Made by a program: the position numbers and the translations under genes. From Lachnospiraceae bacterium UBA3273 (GTDB taxonomy: Bacteria; Bacillota; Clostridia; Lachnospirales; Lachnospiraceae): 21,300 nt of DNA. Positions 7,192-14,372 of this stretch are shown one piece after another. Each line of letters opens with the position of its first letter. Within the stretch, counting starts at the first letter, position 1. The notes beneath the pieces were generated by a model. The model was not told where the DNA came from, did no database searches, and saw only the letters and a list, made by a program, of their open reading frames with translations. Where the stretch lies: contig DEUB01000033.1 in assembly GCA_002362385.1 (NCBI GenBank), forward strand, positions 1 to 21,300, in the 5' to 3' direction.

Positions 7192-8604
7192 ATGAAAAAG
7201 AAATGGTTTATAGCTGCGGCGGTTTTGGTTTTGACCGTTATGGCGGCCGGGTGTTCATTAAAAGGAGGAATTTCGGACGAAGGGGGCGCAGAAACCCAAA
7301 AGGAGCGTAAAGAAAGGCGGCGCGTGGATCCGGAGGAGTTTGAGGCTGAGGAGATCCTTTGGGTCGATCTGATGACTTATCATGAAGAAACGGATGAGAG
7401 AGAAGAGCTCTCGTTATGGCTGGATCCGGGAGAGGGAGAGGCTGATATCGACGGAGAGACGTATGAATTAAGCGATGACCGGTGTAATGAGCTGCAAAAA
7501 CTTATTTTGGAATACAGTCTGAGAGTAAAGGAACAGGAGGACGAGTATTGGCCCGATACCGATGAATATCCGGATATGCTCGTCCTGTTCGAATTCGAAA
7601 TGAACGGAGAGGAAAAACGTTACAGAGCTACCGGGGCGCTGTGCTATCCCGACGGCTGGGAAGATTTTATAGGGGATCTGAAGGAAATGGCTATGGGGCA
7701 GGAGGAAGAGCCTGAGGAAAAGACGGAAAAACTGCCCCGTGTGGACCCGCAGGAGTTTACGGATGAGGAAATTATCTGGTTCGATTTCGAGTCCTGGGAT
7801 GAAAAAACATATGAAACAGAAGAGATTTCATTATGGCTGAATCCGGGAGAAGGAGAGGCTGATATCAACGGGGAGAAATATGAATTAAATGATGACCAGT
7901 GTAATGAGCTGCAAAAACTCATTTTGGAATACAGTCTGACCGTAGAGGAAAAGAGGGATGAGTATTGGCCTACGGGCGACTATCCTGCCATGCCTGTCCT
8001 GTTTGAGTTTCAAATGACAGGATGGGAAAAGTATTATGCAGCGAGCGGGGCGCTGTGCTATCCTGACGGCTGGAAGGAATTCGTAGGGACCCTGAAAGAG
8101 ACGGTCGGTATCAGCGGATCGGGGCAAAAGACGGCAGATACGGGGAAGAGTGGGGTTTCTCCGGAAACAGGGGCTTTAAAAGACAAAACGGCAGAGTTGG
8201 AACAGGTGTCCCCGGAAGAGTTTGCAGAAGATGAAATATCTTTTTTCAGCTTACTTTCCTATTATGAAGATACGGGGGAAATAGAAGGCATTACATTATT
8301 TCTGTATCCCGGCGAAGAGGAGGCACATATTGTAAGCGGCGGCGAAGAGGACCAGGTTGAGGAGGTTCGGCTTAATGAGGAACAGAGCGATGCGTTGAAG
8401 CAGCTTATTTTACAATACAGCCGGACCGTATGGGAACAGGAAGACGAATATTGGCCGTCCGATACAGAAGAGGCTTCCGTAATGGCGATGATATTCGATT
8501 TTAGGATGTCGGGGGCGGAAAAAGAATACAAAGCCGACGGAGGGCTTTGTTATCCCGACGGCTGGGAAGATTTTATAGAGGAACTTAAAAAAATTATTTC
8601 ATAA
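7192..8604 (+). CDS. Lipoprotein with three tandem repeat domains
   Basis: A 470-residue surface lipoprotein: a Lys-rich N-terminus, a hydrophobic core and the lipobox AAGC (Cys21). The mature part consists of three homologous domains of about 120-130 residues, at 44-168, 183-305 and 339-470. Each begins with V-[DS]-P-x-EF, contains a segment like LQKLILEYS...DEYWP in the middle, and ends with G-x-LCYPDGW followed by a short helix. Acidic linkers join them. Domains 1 and 2 are also nearly identical over long stretches at the DNA level, so that duplication is recent. Domain 3 has diverged and carries an insertion (about residues 383-393) where the others have a short turn. I do not recognise the family. 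The acidic, aromatic repeats suggest ligand or wall binding, which is inference. GGGAGG about 12 bases upstream supports the start. Confidence 0.85.
   Translation: MKKKWFIAAAVLVLTVMAAGCSLKGGISDEGGAETQKERKERRRVDPEEFEAEEILWVDLMTYHEETDEREELSLWLDPGEGEADIDGETYELSDDRCNELQKLILEYSLRVKEQEDEYWPDTDEYPDMLVLFEFEMNGEEKRYRATGALCYPDGWEDFIGDLKEMAMGQEEEPEEKTEKLPRVDPQEFTDEEIIWFDFESWDEKTYETEEISLWLNPGEGEADINGEKYELNDDQCNELQKLILEYSLTVEEKRDEYWPTGDYPAMPVLFEFQMTGWEKYYAASGALCYPDGWKEFVGTLKETVGISGSGQKTADTGKSGVSPETGALKDKTAELEQVSPEEFAEDEISFFSLLSYYEDTGEIEGITLFLYPGEEEAHIVSGGEEDQVEEVRLNEEQSDALKQLILQYSRTVWEQEDEYWPSDTEEASVMAMIFDFRMSGAEKEYKADGGLCYPDGWEDFIEELKKIIS
7321..7692 (+). repeat. Lipoprotein repeat domain, copy 1
   Basis: Codons 44-167. 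It shares with copy 2 the runs LILEYSL, PGEGEADI and GALCYPDGW. The DNA at 7481-7520 is almost identical to the matching part of copy 2. Confidence 0.8.
7738..8109 (+). repeat. Lipoprotein repeat domain, copy 2
   Basis: Codons 183-306, starting at RVDPQEF. Near-identical DNA in the LQKLILEYSL segment (about 7901-7939) indicates duplication from copy 1 or later gene conversion. Confidence 0.8.
8203..8601 (+). repeat. Lipoprotein repeat domain, copy 3 (diverged)
   Basis: Codons 338-470, starting QVSPEEF. It keeps LKQLILQYS, EDEYWPSD and LCYPDGWEDF but differs at many positions and has an insertion of about 10 residues near the middle, so it is the oldest or fastest-changing copy. Confidence 0.75.
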
Positions 8605-8666
8605 AAATCCTGCCTGTAAGTTATAATGATAAGAGAATGGGCTGCATTCGTAAAAAGAATAAATTC

Positions 8667-8695
8667 TTGCAAAGAAAATGGCGATATGCTATTCT
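8667..8695 (+). promoter_or_regulatory. Candidate promoter for the Bax-inhibitor-1 family gene
   Basis: TTGCAA (8667-8672), a 17-base spacer and TATTCT (8690-8695) lie 45 bases before the start codon. A second TATAAT at 8622-8627 lacks a good -35 box. Confidence 0.45.
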
Positions 8696-8739
8696 TTAGG
8701 AAAACATATCATTCTTTATTTTAAGAAAGGGGTAAAGTT

Positions 8740-9612
8740 ATGCAGACATACAATCCCAACAACAATCAGGGAAATCAGACGGATAATTACCAGAATTATA
8801 ATTATGGCGGAAATAACTACGGCGGCGGTACGAACGGTTATTATGACAACGGTAATTCCGGCGCCAATTATAATTATGATGCCAATTACAATTACGGAAA
8901 TCAGGGCCAGTATCAGAATCCGTACAACAATCAGGGCTATATGGATATGAATTTAAAAACCGTTGCCACGCAGGAGGTTGTGGCAAAATCGTTTTTGTTT
9001 ATGGTAGTGGCTTTGATCATTACGGCAGTAGCGTCCCTTACGACTTCTCCGCTTATCGCCTACAGGATGCTTACGGGCAACGGTTTCTTTATACTTCTTA
9101 TTGCGGAGCTGGCTATCGTTATGGTCTCAAACTGGGCGGTTTCCAAAAACAATGCGATTCTTGCCGGCGTTTTATTTGCAGTCTATTCCTATTTGACGGG
9201 CGTTACCTGTTCAATTTTGTTCGTGGCCTATACGACGGCATCCATTACCGTTATCTTCCTGGTAACGGCGGCGATTTTTGCTATTATGGCTATATTCGGA
9301 CTGGTAACCAAAAAGGATCTAAGCAGCGCAGGCAGCATATTGATGATGGGACTGCTTGGGATCATCATTGTCAGCTTTGTAAATCTGTTCCTGCTTAAGA
9401 GCAGCATGTTAGATACCATCATCTGCGGAATCGGCGTGTTGATCTTTGTAGGGCTTACCGCATACGATACCCAGAAGATCAAACGCCTTGTGGCGGTATC
9501 CAACGACGGCAATGTTTTGACATTGGCATTGATGGGCGCATTTGAATTATATCTGGACTTCATCAACCTGTTCTTAAAGCTCCTTAGATTATTCGGAAAA
9601 AGAAGAAACTAA
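8740..9612 (+). CDS. Bax inhibitor-1 / YccA (TMBIM) family membrane protein
   Basis: An integral membrane protein of the TMBIM/BI-1 family, whose bacterial member YetJ of Bacillus subtilis is a pH-sensitive calcium leak channel. Seven hydrophobic segments span about residues 84-280. The two acidic residues that form the calcium-gating pair in YetJ appear to be kept: Asp243 in GLTAYDTQKIK and Asp273 in LYLDFINLFL. The first 67 residues are unusual for the family: low-complexity, rich in Asn, Tyr, Gln and Gly, with repeated NYNYG-type units and no hydrophobic residues to speak of. AAGAAAGGGG at 8723-8732 fixes the start at 8740. The gene is monocistronic by position, with mntP converging from the other strand. 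Calcium transport is inferred from the family. Confidence 0.9.
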   Translation: MQTYNPNNNQGNQTDNYQNYNYGGNNYGGGTNGYYDNGNSGANYNYDANYNYGNQGQYQNPYNNQGYMDMNLKTVATQEVVAKSFLFMVVALIITAVASLTTSPLIAYRMLTGNGFFILLIAELAIVMVSNWAVSKNNAILAGVLFAVYSYLTGVTCSILFVAYTTASITVIFLVTAAIFAIMAIFGLVTKKDLSSAGSILMMGLLGIIIVSFVNLFLLKSSMLDTIICGIGVLIFVGLTAYDTQKIKRLVAVSNDGNVLTLALMGAFELYLDFINLFLKLLRLFGKRRN

Positions 9613-9749
9613 AAACTGCCGGTAATCAAAAAGTCAAAGATACGGCGAAAATATAAGCAGGCTTTATAGCAGAGGATCTTGCGGCTTTCAGAAAAAGCGC
9701 ACATGATCTTATCTGCCGTAAAGTCTGCTTTCTTAATTGGGGGAATCTG

Positions 9750-10316
9750 TTACGGAAGAATGCCAAGATGCTCCAGCAAAATCTTAATACCCATCAATAC
9801 AAGGATAAGTCCTCCGGCAAATTCTGCCTTTGCCTTATATTTGATGCCGAAAACATTTCCTATTTTTAATCCCGCTCCCGATAATATAAAGGTGGTTGCG
9901 CCGATAAAGGAAACCGCGGCGGCGATATTCACATCCGGCAGCAGGGCGAAGGTTATGCCTACGGCAAGGGCGTCTATGCTTGTGGCAACTGCCATGATAA
10001 ACATGGTCTTTGCACCGAAGGAGGAATTGTGGCATTCTTCTTCTTTGGACAGGGCCTCCCGTATCATATTGCCCCCGATCAGAGCTAAGAGGATAAAGGC
10101 GATCCAATGATCCAGATGGGATATATACTGCTCAAATCCGGAACCGAGGAAATAGCCGAGAGCAGGCATGAGCGCCTGAAATCCGCCGAACCATAATCCT
10201 ACGATAAAAAAATGTCTTGCCTTGATTTCTTTTGTGGCAAGGCCCTTACAGACGGATACGGCAAAAGCATCCATGGAGAGGCCTGCCGCGATGAGAAACA
10301 GTTCCAATAAATTCAT
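9750..10316 (-). CDS. mntP: Manganese efflux pump MntP
   Basis: A small manganese exporter of the cell membrane that lowers cytoplasmic Mn2+ under excess. Its 188 residues match the family length, with six membrane segments in two related halves. The conserved acidic residues sit in the paired motifs: Asp16 in GLSMDAFAVS and Asp115 in ATSIDALAVG, corresponding to functionally important Asp residues in E. coli MntP. The ATG is preceded by AAGGAGATG. The upstream leader carries a yybP-ykoY manganese riboswitch, which independently confirms the substrate. No mntR or mntH is nearby, so control appears to be mainly by the riboswitch. Confidence 0.96.
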   Translation of the reverse strand: MNLLELFLIAAGLSMDAFAVSVCKGLATKEIKARHFFIVGLWFGGFQALMPALGYFLGSGFEQYISHLDHWIAFILLALIGGNMIREALSKEEECHNSSFGAKTMFIMAVATSIDALAVGITFALLPDVNIAAAVSFIGATTFILSGAGLKIGNVFGIKYKAKAEFAGGLILVLMGIKILLEHLGILP

Positions 10317-10362
10317 ACGATCATCTCCTTGTAAATTGAGAGCAGGAGGCTTTTAGCAAAAT

Positions 10363-10401
10363 AAAAAAGACCCTGATACAGCAAGGCTGCACCATGAGTC
10401 T
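10363..10401 (-). terminator. Terminator (expression platform) of the mntP riboswitch
   Basis: Read on the minus strand, AGAC...GCAGC pairs with GCTGT...GTCT around a 3-base loop, with some internal mismatches, and is followed by TTTTTT. The 5' part of the stem uses the AGACT that also closes the riboswitch aptamer, so aptamer and terminator exclude each other. This fits Mn2+ turning transcription on. Confidence 0.75.
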
Positions 10402-10482
10402 CGTTATTTAAGACAAGCCAGATTCCATGAATCAGTATGTTGACTTGTCACGGCTTATTGCGCTAACTACTCCCTCAAAGTC
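10392..10482 (-). ncRNA. yybP-ykoY manganese riboswitch aptamer
   Basis: The minus-strand leader shows the class hallmarks in order: TGAGGGAGTAG near the 5' end, a long arm closed by GACAAG and CTTGTC, the loop sequence GTCAACATAC, and the closing AACGAGACTCA whose CTCA pairs back to TGAG. This class binds Mn2+ and commonly controls mntP. Located between the promoter and the mntP ribosome binding site, it should sense excess manganese and release the terminator. Confidence 0.92.
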
Positions 10483-10487
10483 TTTAA

Positions 10488-10516
10488 ATTGTATCACGGC
10501 GTATAAAAAAAGTCAA
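10488..10516 (-). promoter_or_regulatory. Strong promoter of the mntP riboswitch transcript
   Basis: On the minus strand, TTGACT (10516-10511), a 17-base spacer and TACAAT (10493-10488) match sigma-A closely. Transcription would begin near 10481, just at the 5' end of the aptamer. Confidence 0.8.
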
Positions 10517-10589
10517 TAAGTGCAACTTAGAAATGGATTATGGCAGCTTGAGCGGTATGGTATTGTGAAACATAAGGAAGTTTGTTATA

Positions 10590-11054
10590 TTGAGCGGGAA
10601 AGGAAGTGGGCCTTTGGAAATAGTGATTCATTCGGACAGAGATATAGAAGAAATGAGGATCGATATTTATTGTCGTAAATTAACGCCGGAGCTTGAAAAG
10701 GTTATTGCCATGCTGAAAATGCTGGAACAAAAACTGACGGGGACATATGAGGGAGAAACCTGCTTTCTCGACCCGGATAAGGTCCTTTATATTGACACCA
10801 CGGATAAAAAGACCTTTATTTATACGGCGGATAAAGTGTATGAAACGGCATTGAAACTGTATGAGCTGGAGGAAGAGCTGTCCTGCGCCGGGTTTTTCCG
10901 CGGCGGTAAATCAACCATCATTAATTTAAGACATATTGAATCCCTTAAGGCGGATTTGAACAGGAGAATACAGGTAACCCTGGATAACGGAGAAAAGCTT
11001 ATAGTTTCCAGGCAATATGCGGAGGAACTGAAAAAGAGATTGGGGGTTAAGTAG
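10590..11054 (+). CDS. LytTR-domain DNA-binding regulator
   Basis: A small cytoplasmic transcription factor, up to 154 residues. A short N-terminal region of about 50 residues is followed by a LytTR DNA-binding domain (about 55-152). Characteristic elements are VLYIDTTDKKTFIY, the central GFFRGGKSTIINLRHIESL and the final DNGEKLIVSRQYAEELK. There is no receiver domain, so it is not a normal response regulator. The adjacent downstream gene encodes a DUF3021-type membrane protein, the arrangement of LytTR regulatory systems such as HdrRM and BrsRM of Streptococcus mutans, where the membrane partner restrains the regulator. Two TTG starts are possible, 10590 and 10614, each with its own AAGGAAG. 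An extended -10 (TGGTATTGT, 10558-10566) would place the mRNA start near 10573 and favours 10614. Confidence 0.88.
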   Translation: MSGKGSGPLEIVIHSDRDIEEMRIDIYCRKLTPELEKVIAMLKMLEQKLTGTYEGETCFLDPDKVLYIDTTDKKTFIYTADKVYETALKLYELEEELSCAGFFRGGKSTIINLRHIESLKADLNRRIQVTLDNGEKLIVSRQYAEELKKRLGVK

Positions 11055-11540
11055 ATGGAAGAGAAAAAAACAATATTTGATTTTGGGAACCAGGTTTTTT
11101 GCACCTTCGGATTTTCCATCCTGGCGATGGCAGTTTTTTGTATACTTGTGGGAGATGAGGCAAAAGAAATTTCCTCTTTGTTCGCCTTGGGGGATGAGGG
11201 TCTGTCCATTCATGTTATCTGGCAGTTTTTTGCGGTAAACGTTCTGATCGCCGGTTTTCGCTTTCTCTTTTTTTCGGAGCGTTTTATACAGGGGATGTCG
11301 ACAATAAAGAGAACGCTGTGCATGTTAGGAAGCGTAGTTTTGACGGTGGCGATTTTCGTCTATTTCTGCGGCTGGTTTCCCTTTGATGTGTGGCAGGCTT
11401 GGCTTTCCTTTTTCTTAAGCTTCGGCCTTTGTTTTGTTATAAGCCTTTTTCTTATGAGATGGAAGGAAAAACTGGAAAACCGGAAAATGGAAGAGGGCCT
11501 GAAAAGGGCAAAAGAAAAACTGGGGGATGTTAATACTTAA
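11055..11540 (+). CDS. DUF3021-type membrane protein, partner of the LytTR regulator
   Basis: A 161-residue membrane protein with four hydrophobic segments (about 13-33, 50-71, 84-105, 112-134) and a charged, Lys/Glu-rich cytoplasmic C-terminal helix of about 25 residues. This is the layout of the DUF3021 family. Its ATG follows the stop codon of the LytTR gene with no gap, so the two are translationally coupled. In characterised LytTR regulatory systems the membrane protein holds the regulator inactive until a signal is received; that role here is inference. The last bases of the gene form one arm of a strong hairpin that serves as the terminator of the opposing gene. Confidence 0.82.
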   Translation: MEEKKTIFDFGNQVFCTFGFSILAMAVFCILVGDEAKEISSLFALGDEGLSIHVIWQFFAVNVLIAGFRFLFFSERFIQGMSTIKRTLCMLGSVVLTVAIFVYFCGWFPFDVWQAWLSFFLSFGLCFVISLFLMRWKEKLENRKMEEGLKRAKEKLGDVNT

Positions 11541-11550
11541 AACATCCCCC
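11515..11550 (-). terminator. Terminator of the zinc-ribbon membrane protein gene, inside the end of the DUF3021 gene
   Basis: GGGGGATGTT (11522-11531) and AACATCCCCC (11541-11550) form a perfect 10-bp stem. On the minus strand a T-run (complement of 11515-11519) follows, while on the plus strand there is none. It therefore mainly ends the minus-strand transcript, though the hairpin may also protect the convergent plus-strand mRNA. Confidence 0.75.
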
Positions 11551-11565
11551 GGAAATCAAGGCTTC

Positions 11566-12558
11566 TTACTGGGCCTGTACGCCCTTGGTAACGGGTGCGA
11601 CCATTCTGGTGTTCACGGAACCGGTGTTGCTCTTATAGGTCTGTTTTATAGTACCGAAGGCGCCTGCGACCATCAGGACGAGGCCGATGGCCAGATCTTT
11701 GAAAACAGCGGCTGCAATCTCGGGCTCTGTCAGGAAAAGGGGAACATCTTCCAAAGCGCCCATGAAGGTCATGGATATTGTCCGCGTGTATTCGTTATAC
11801 GCCTTATAGACCTCAATGCCGAGGCAAAGATATTCCGCCACAAAAAGCATGGCAACGGAAATAATGCAGGTAATGGTAATTCCCAGGGCATTCAGCCTTC
11901 CGCCTAAAAGCTCATATCCTTTCATGGCGCAGATTACCATAAGAAGGCCGCCCAGGGCGGAGATATATCCTGCCTGGTAGATAAGCACCCATGCCGCAAC
12001 GCCTAAGAGGGAGCCTAAGAGCGCACCGATGATGCCGCCTATGACGTTGCCGCTTCCCTGTTTCTTTTTGCGGGCTGTATTCTCCCGGATCTGACCGGCT
12101 ACTTTTTGGTAGCAGCCGGAACAGAACATATGGCTTATGCCATCTACCTGATACAGATTTAAGCCGTGTTCCGTACCGCAGGATTCACAGCAGGGCATCA
12201 GGCCGTTGTTCTGGCAGTAGCCGGTTATTTCCTTTAAAAATCCGTCCAGACAGGGAACATAATTTTTTCCCCACTTAAATCCCAGCCCCTGGAACTGGGC
12301 AGTGATCTTGGCGCCGTTATAGGATGTGGACTGAAGGTACTCAAAGCGTGATGTGCATTGGTTCAGATAATCCAATGTGGCGGGAACGGGCTGGATATTT
12401 CCCGGCTTTGCCCAGAGATAAACGTTGTGCTTGGCATCGGTACCGGGGCACTGTTCGATCAGGACAAAATAGCCGTTGATAAGGCCGTATGAAAGACCGG
12501 CTCTTTCATCGACAGCCAGACCCATGTTCTGGGCATACTGTTTTACTTTTTTGTACAT
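11566..12558 (-). CDS. Membrane protein with an N-terminal Cys-rich (zinc-ribbon-like) region, unknown function
   Basis: A 330-residue protein. The first 110 residues are soluble and look like an alpha/beta domain without a motif I know. Next come two Cys pairs, CESC (124-127) and CSGC (146-149), spaced like a zinc ribbon. A basic linker and four hydrophobic segments (about 172-194, 198-216, 222-246, 285-304) follow, and the protein ends in a short polar tail. There is no signal peptide, so the N-terminal part is probably cytoplasmic. GAGGAGG about 8 bases upstream of the ATG fixes the start. It is divergent from the second ABC operon, with only 75 bases between start codons, so their promoters must lie close together. 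It has its own terminator. I do not recognise a family or function. Confidence 0.8.
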   Translation of the reverse strand: MYKKVKQYAQNMGLAVDERAGLSYGLINGYFVLIEQCPGTDAKHNVYLWAKPGNIQPVPATLDYLNQCTSRFEYLQSTSYNGAKITAQFQGLGFKWGKNYVPCLDGFLKEITGYCQNNGLMPCCESCGTEHGLNLYQVDGISHMFCSGCYQKVAGQIRENTARKKKQGSGNVIGGIIGALLGSLLGVAAWVLIYQAGYISALGGLLMVICAMKGYELLGGRLNALGITITCIISVAMLFVAEYLCLGIEVYKAYNEYTRTISMTFMGALEDVPLFLTEPEIAAAVFKDLAIGLVLMVAGAFGTIKQTYKSNTGSVNTRMVAPVTKGVQAQ

Positions 12559-12633
12559 TGGTTTGACCTCCTCATTTGAATGCTGTATAAGAATTATTTT
12601 ATCATAATCATGAAAGAAAAGGAAAATATAATT

Positions 12634-13551
12634 ATGGAAAAAATCATTTCGGAAAAAAATATTTCAATCGATATTCAGGATATATCCCATGAATTCGGGG
12701 AAAACAAGGTGCTTAAGGGAATCAGGCTTCAGATCGGAAAGGGCGAGATATTCGGGCTGTTAGGTCCTTCCGGAGCGGGAAAGACCACTCTGATCAAGAT
12801 CCTGACGGGACAATTATCACAGTGTTTTGGAAAAGCCCTCCTCTTAGGGGAGGATACGGAGAAATTAAGCAATGCGGTTTATAAGAGGCTGGGCGTCATG
12901 CTGGAAAATCTGGGGCTTTACGAGAGGCTGAGCTGCTATGATAACTTAAAGGTATTTGCGGATATTTACGGTGTGGAAAAAGAGGCGGTTTTAGAAGCGC
13001 TTAAACGTGTGGGGCTGTATGAGGCAAGAAAAAGGGCTGTCTTAAACATTTCCAAAGGAATGCGCCAGAGGCTTATGTTTGCCAGGGCGATCCTAAACGA
13101 CCCGGAAGTGCTTTTTCTGGATGAGCCTACTGCAGGGCTGGATCCGGGAGTCATGAAGGAGATCCACAGGCTGATAGAAGAGCAGAGTGAAAGGGGGACC
13201 ACGATTTTTCTTACCACTCACAACATGGAGGAGGCGGAAAAGCTCTGCGGCAGGGTGGGACTTTTATGTAAGGGGAAGATCGTGGAGTGCGGCAGGCCCA
13301 AAGAGGTCTGCGCCAAGTACGACCACCAGAGACAGATCGGGATCTTATTGGGATCGGGAGAGAAAATGTTCTTTCCGAACGGTCCGGAAGCTGCGGAAAA
13401 AATGAAACAGCTTTTATTGACGGAGAAGATTGCGGAAATACATACTACAGAACCCAATCTGGAAACGGTATTTCTGGAACTGACGGGAATGGATCTTCAG
13501 GGTCAAATGCATATGACGCATGCCGGCTTGGCCACAGGAGGGCGGATATGA
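12634..13551 (+). CDS. ABC transporter ATP-binding protein (drug-export type)
   Basis: The ATPase of an ABC-2 exporter, 305 residues from the ATG at 12634. AAAAGGAA lies about 9 bases before that ATG; the open frame reaches back to 12580, but those codons lie in the divergent promoter region and lack a good ribosome binding site. Motifs are Walker A GPSGAGKT (44-51), signature ISKGMRQ (139-145), Walker B VLFLDE (159-164), D-loop AGLDP (167-171) and switch His196. The Q-loop position reads VMLEN, so Glu91 stands where Gln is usual. The last 90 residues form the accessory domain seen in BcrA/CcmA-type drug exporters. The stop codon overlaps the permease ATG. The substrate is unknown. Confidence 0.92.
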   Translation: MEKIISEKNISIDIQDISHEFGENKVLKGIRLQIGKGEIFGLLGPSGAGKTTLIKILTGQLSQCFGKALLLGEDTEKLSNAVYKRLGVMLENLGLYERLSCYDNLKVFADIYGVEKEAVLEALKRVGLYEARKRAVLNISKGMRQRLMFARAILNDPEVLFLDEPTAGLDPGVMKEIHRLIEEQSERGTTIFLTTHNMEEAEKLCGRVGLLCKGKIVECGRPKEVCAKYDHQRQIGILLGSGEKMFFPNGPEAAEKMKQLLLTEKIAEIHTTEPNLETVFLELTGMDLQGQMHMTHAGLATGGRI

Positions 13552-14249
13552 GAAAAATAAGGACGATTTTTATAAAACAGTTAAAGGATACCGTAAAGAA
13601 TAAAGCGGTTTTAATCCAGTTTATTTTATTTCCGGTCATGGCGGTCATTATGGAAAATGCTATTGATATAGCGGATATGCCGGAGCATTTTTTTGTATTA
13701 CTGTTTTCCTCTATGTATGTGGGAATGGCGCCCCTTACCTGTGTTTCTGCGATCATTTCCGAGGAAAAGGAAACGGGGACCCTTGGGATGCTTAGGATGT
13801 CCAATGTAAGGGCATGGGAATACCTGGCGGGAATAGGGATATATGTTTTTGCCCTTTGTATGGCGGGAGGCGTTGTACTGGCATGGACGGGAGAGTATAA
13901 AGGACGGGACATGGGAGCGTTCTTACTGGTCATGGCGGGAGGAGTTTTGATCAGTATGCTCATAGGGGCCGTAATAGGCCTTGCCAGCAAAAACCAGATG
14001 AGCGGGATATCCGTGTCGGTGCCCGTTACCATGGTCTTTTCTTTTCTTCCCATGCTTTCCATGTTTAACGAAAAGATACGGGACATAGCAAAATTTGTTT
14101 ATTCCTATGAGGTCCAGGATGCTTTGGGCAGGATACGCGAAACGGAAGGACTTAGAGAAATGTTTCGGGAGGGCCGCCCCCTGGTTCTGGCCCTCAACCT
14201 TCTGATCGCAGGGATTTTATTCGGATTTGCATATAAACGGTCCGCATGA
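13548..14249 (+). CDS. ABC-2 type transporter permease
   Basis: The membrane half of the exporter, 233 residues, beginning at the ATG that overlaps the ATPase stop (ATGA) with GGAGG about 7 bases upstream. Six hydrophobic segments are visible. The short loop ISEEKETGTLGMLRMSNVRAWEYLAG after the second is the classical ABC-2 coupling motif (E-K-E-x-G-T). At 233 residues it is short: it lacks the large extracellular domain after the first segment, as in compact ABC2_membrane permeases. A full transporter probably needs two copies, since only one permease gene is present. The following gene is 123 bases away with no clear terminator between. Confidence 0.88.
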   Translation: MRKIRTIFIKQLKDTVKNKAVLIQFILFPVMAVIMENAIDIADMPEHFFVLLFSSMYVGMAPLTCVSAIISEEKETGTLGMLRMSNVRAWEYLAGIGIYVFALCMAGGVVLAWTGEYKGRDMGAFLLVMAGGVLISMLIGAVIGLASKNQMSGISVSVPVTMVFSFLPMLSMFNEKIRDIAKFVYSYEVQDALGRIRETEGLREMFREGRPLVLALNLLIAGILFGFAYKRSA

Positions 14250-14310
14250 AATATGCAAACCGTACTGAAAAAACTGCAATGTGTACCCTGATATATTTAT
14301 AAAAAGGAGT

Positions 14311-14357
14311 TTTTGTAGTAGATTTATCTAAAAAATGAGCTGCAAAAAACTACAAAA
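14311..14357 (+). promoter_or_regulatory. Long-range inverted repeat in the chemoreceptor leader
   Basis: TTTTGTAGT (14311-14319) and ACTACAAAA (14349-14357) are exact complements separated by 29 AT-rich bases. The ribosome binding site GAGGGA (14360-14365) follows directly. It may form a stem next to the ribosome site, or be an operator with two half-sites. No T-run follows, so it is not a terminator. Confidence 0.4.
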
Positions 14358-14372
14358 GCGAGGGACAAGATC

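Noticed and set aside
7321..8601. Spaced repeats that might suggest a CRISPR or satellite array
   Set aside because: The repeats are about 430 bases apart, coding and in frame; they are protein domain duplications.
9679..10110. A 143-codon open frame on the plus strand across the mntP region
   Set aside because: It lies antisense to mntP, which has clear family motifs and a riboswitch. Its residues show no domain and it has no good ribosome binding site.
11527..11907. A plus-strand frame starting in the DUF3021 gene end
   Set aside because: It is antisense to the zinc-ribbon membrane protein gene and crosses its terminator.
12580..12633. The longer N-terminus of the second ABC ATPase
   Set aside because: The extra codons fall within the AT-rich divergent region, lack a ribosome binding site and precede the normal start of the ATPase fold. 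ATG 12634 is preferred.
13287..13547. An N-terminal extension of the second permease reaching back into the ATPase gene
   Set aside because: The extension reads an alternative frame of the ATPase. The ATG at 13548 has GGAGG and a 4-base overlap with the stop codon.
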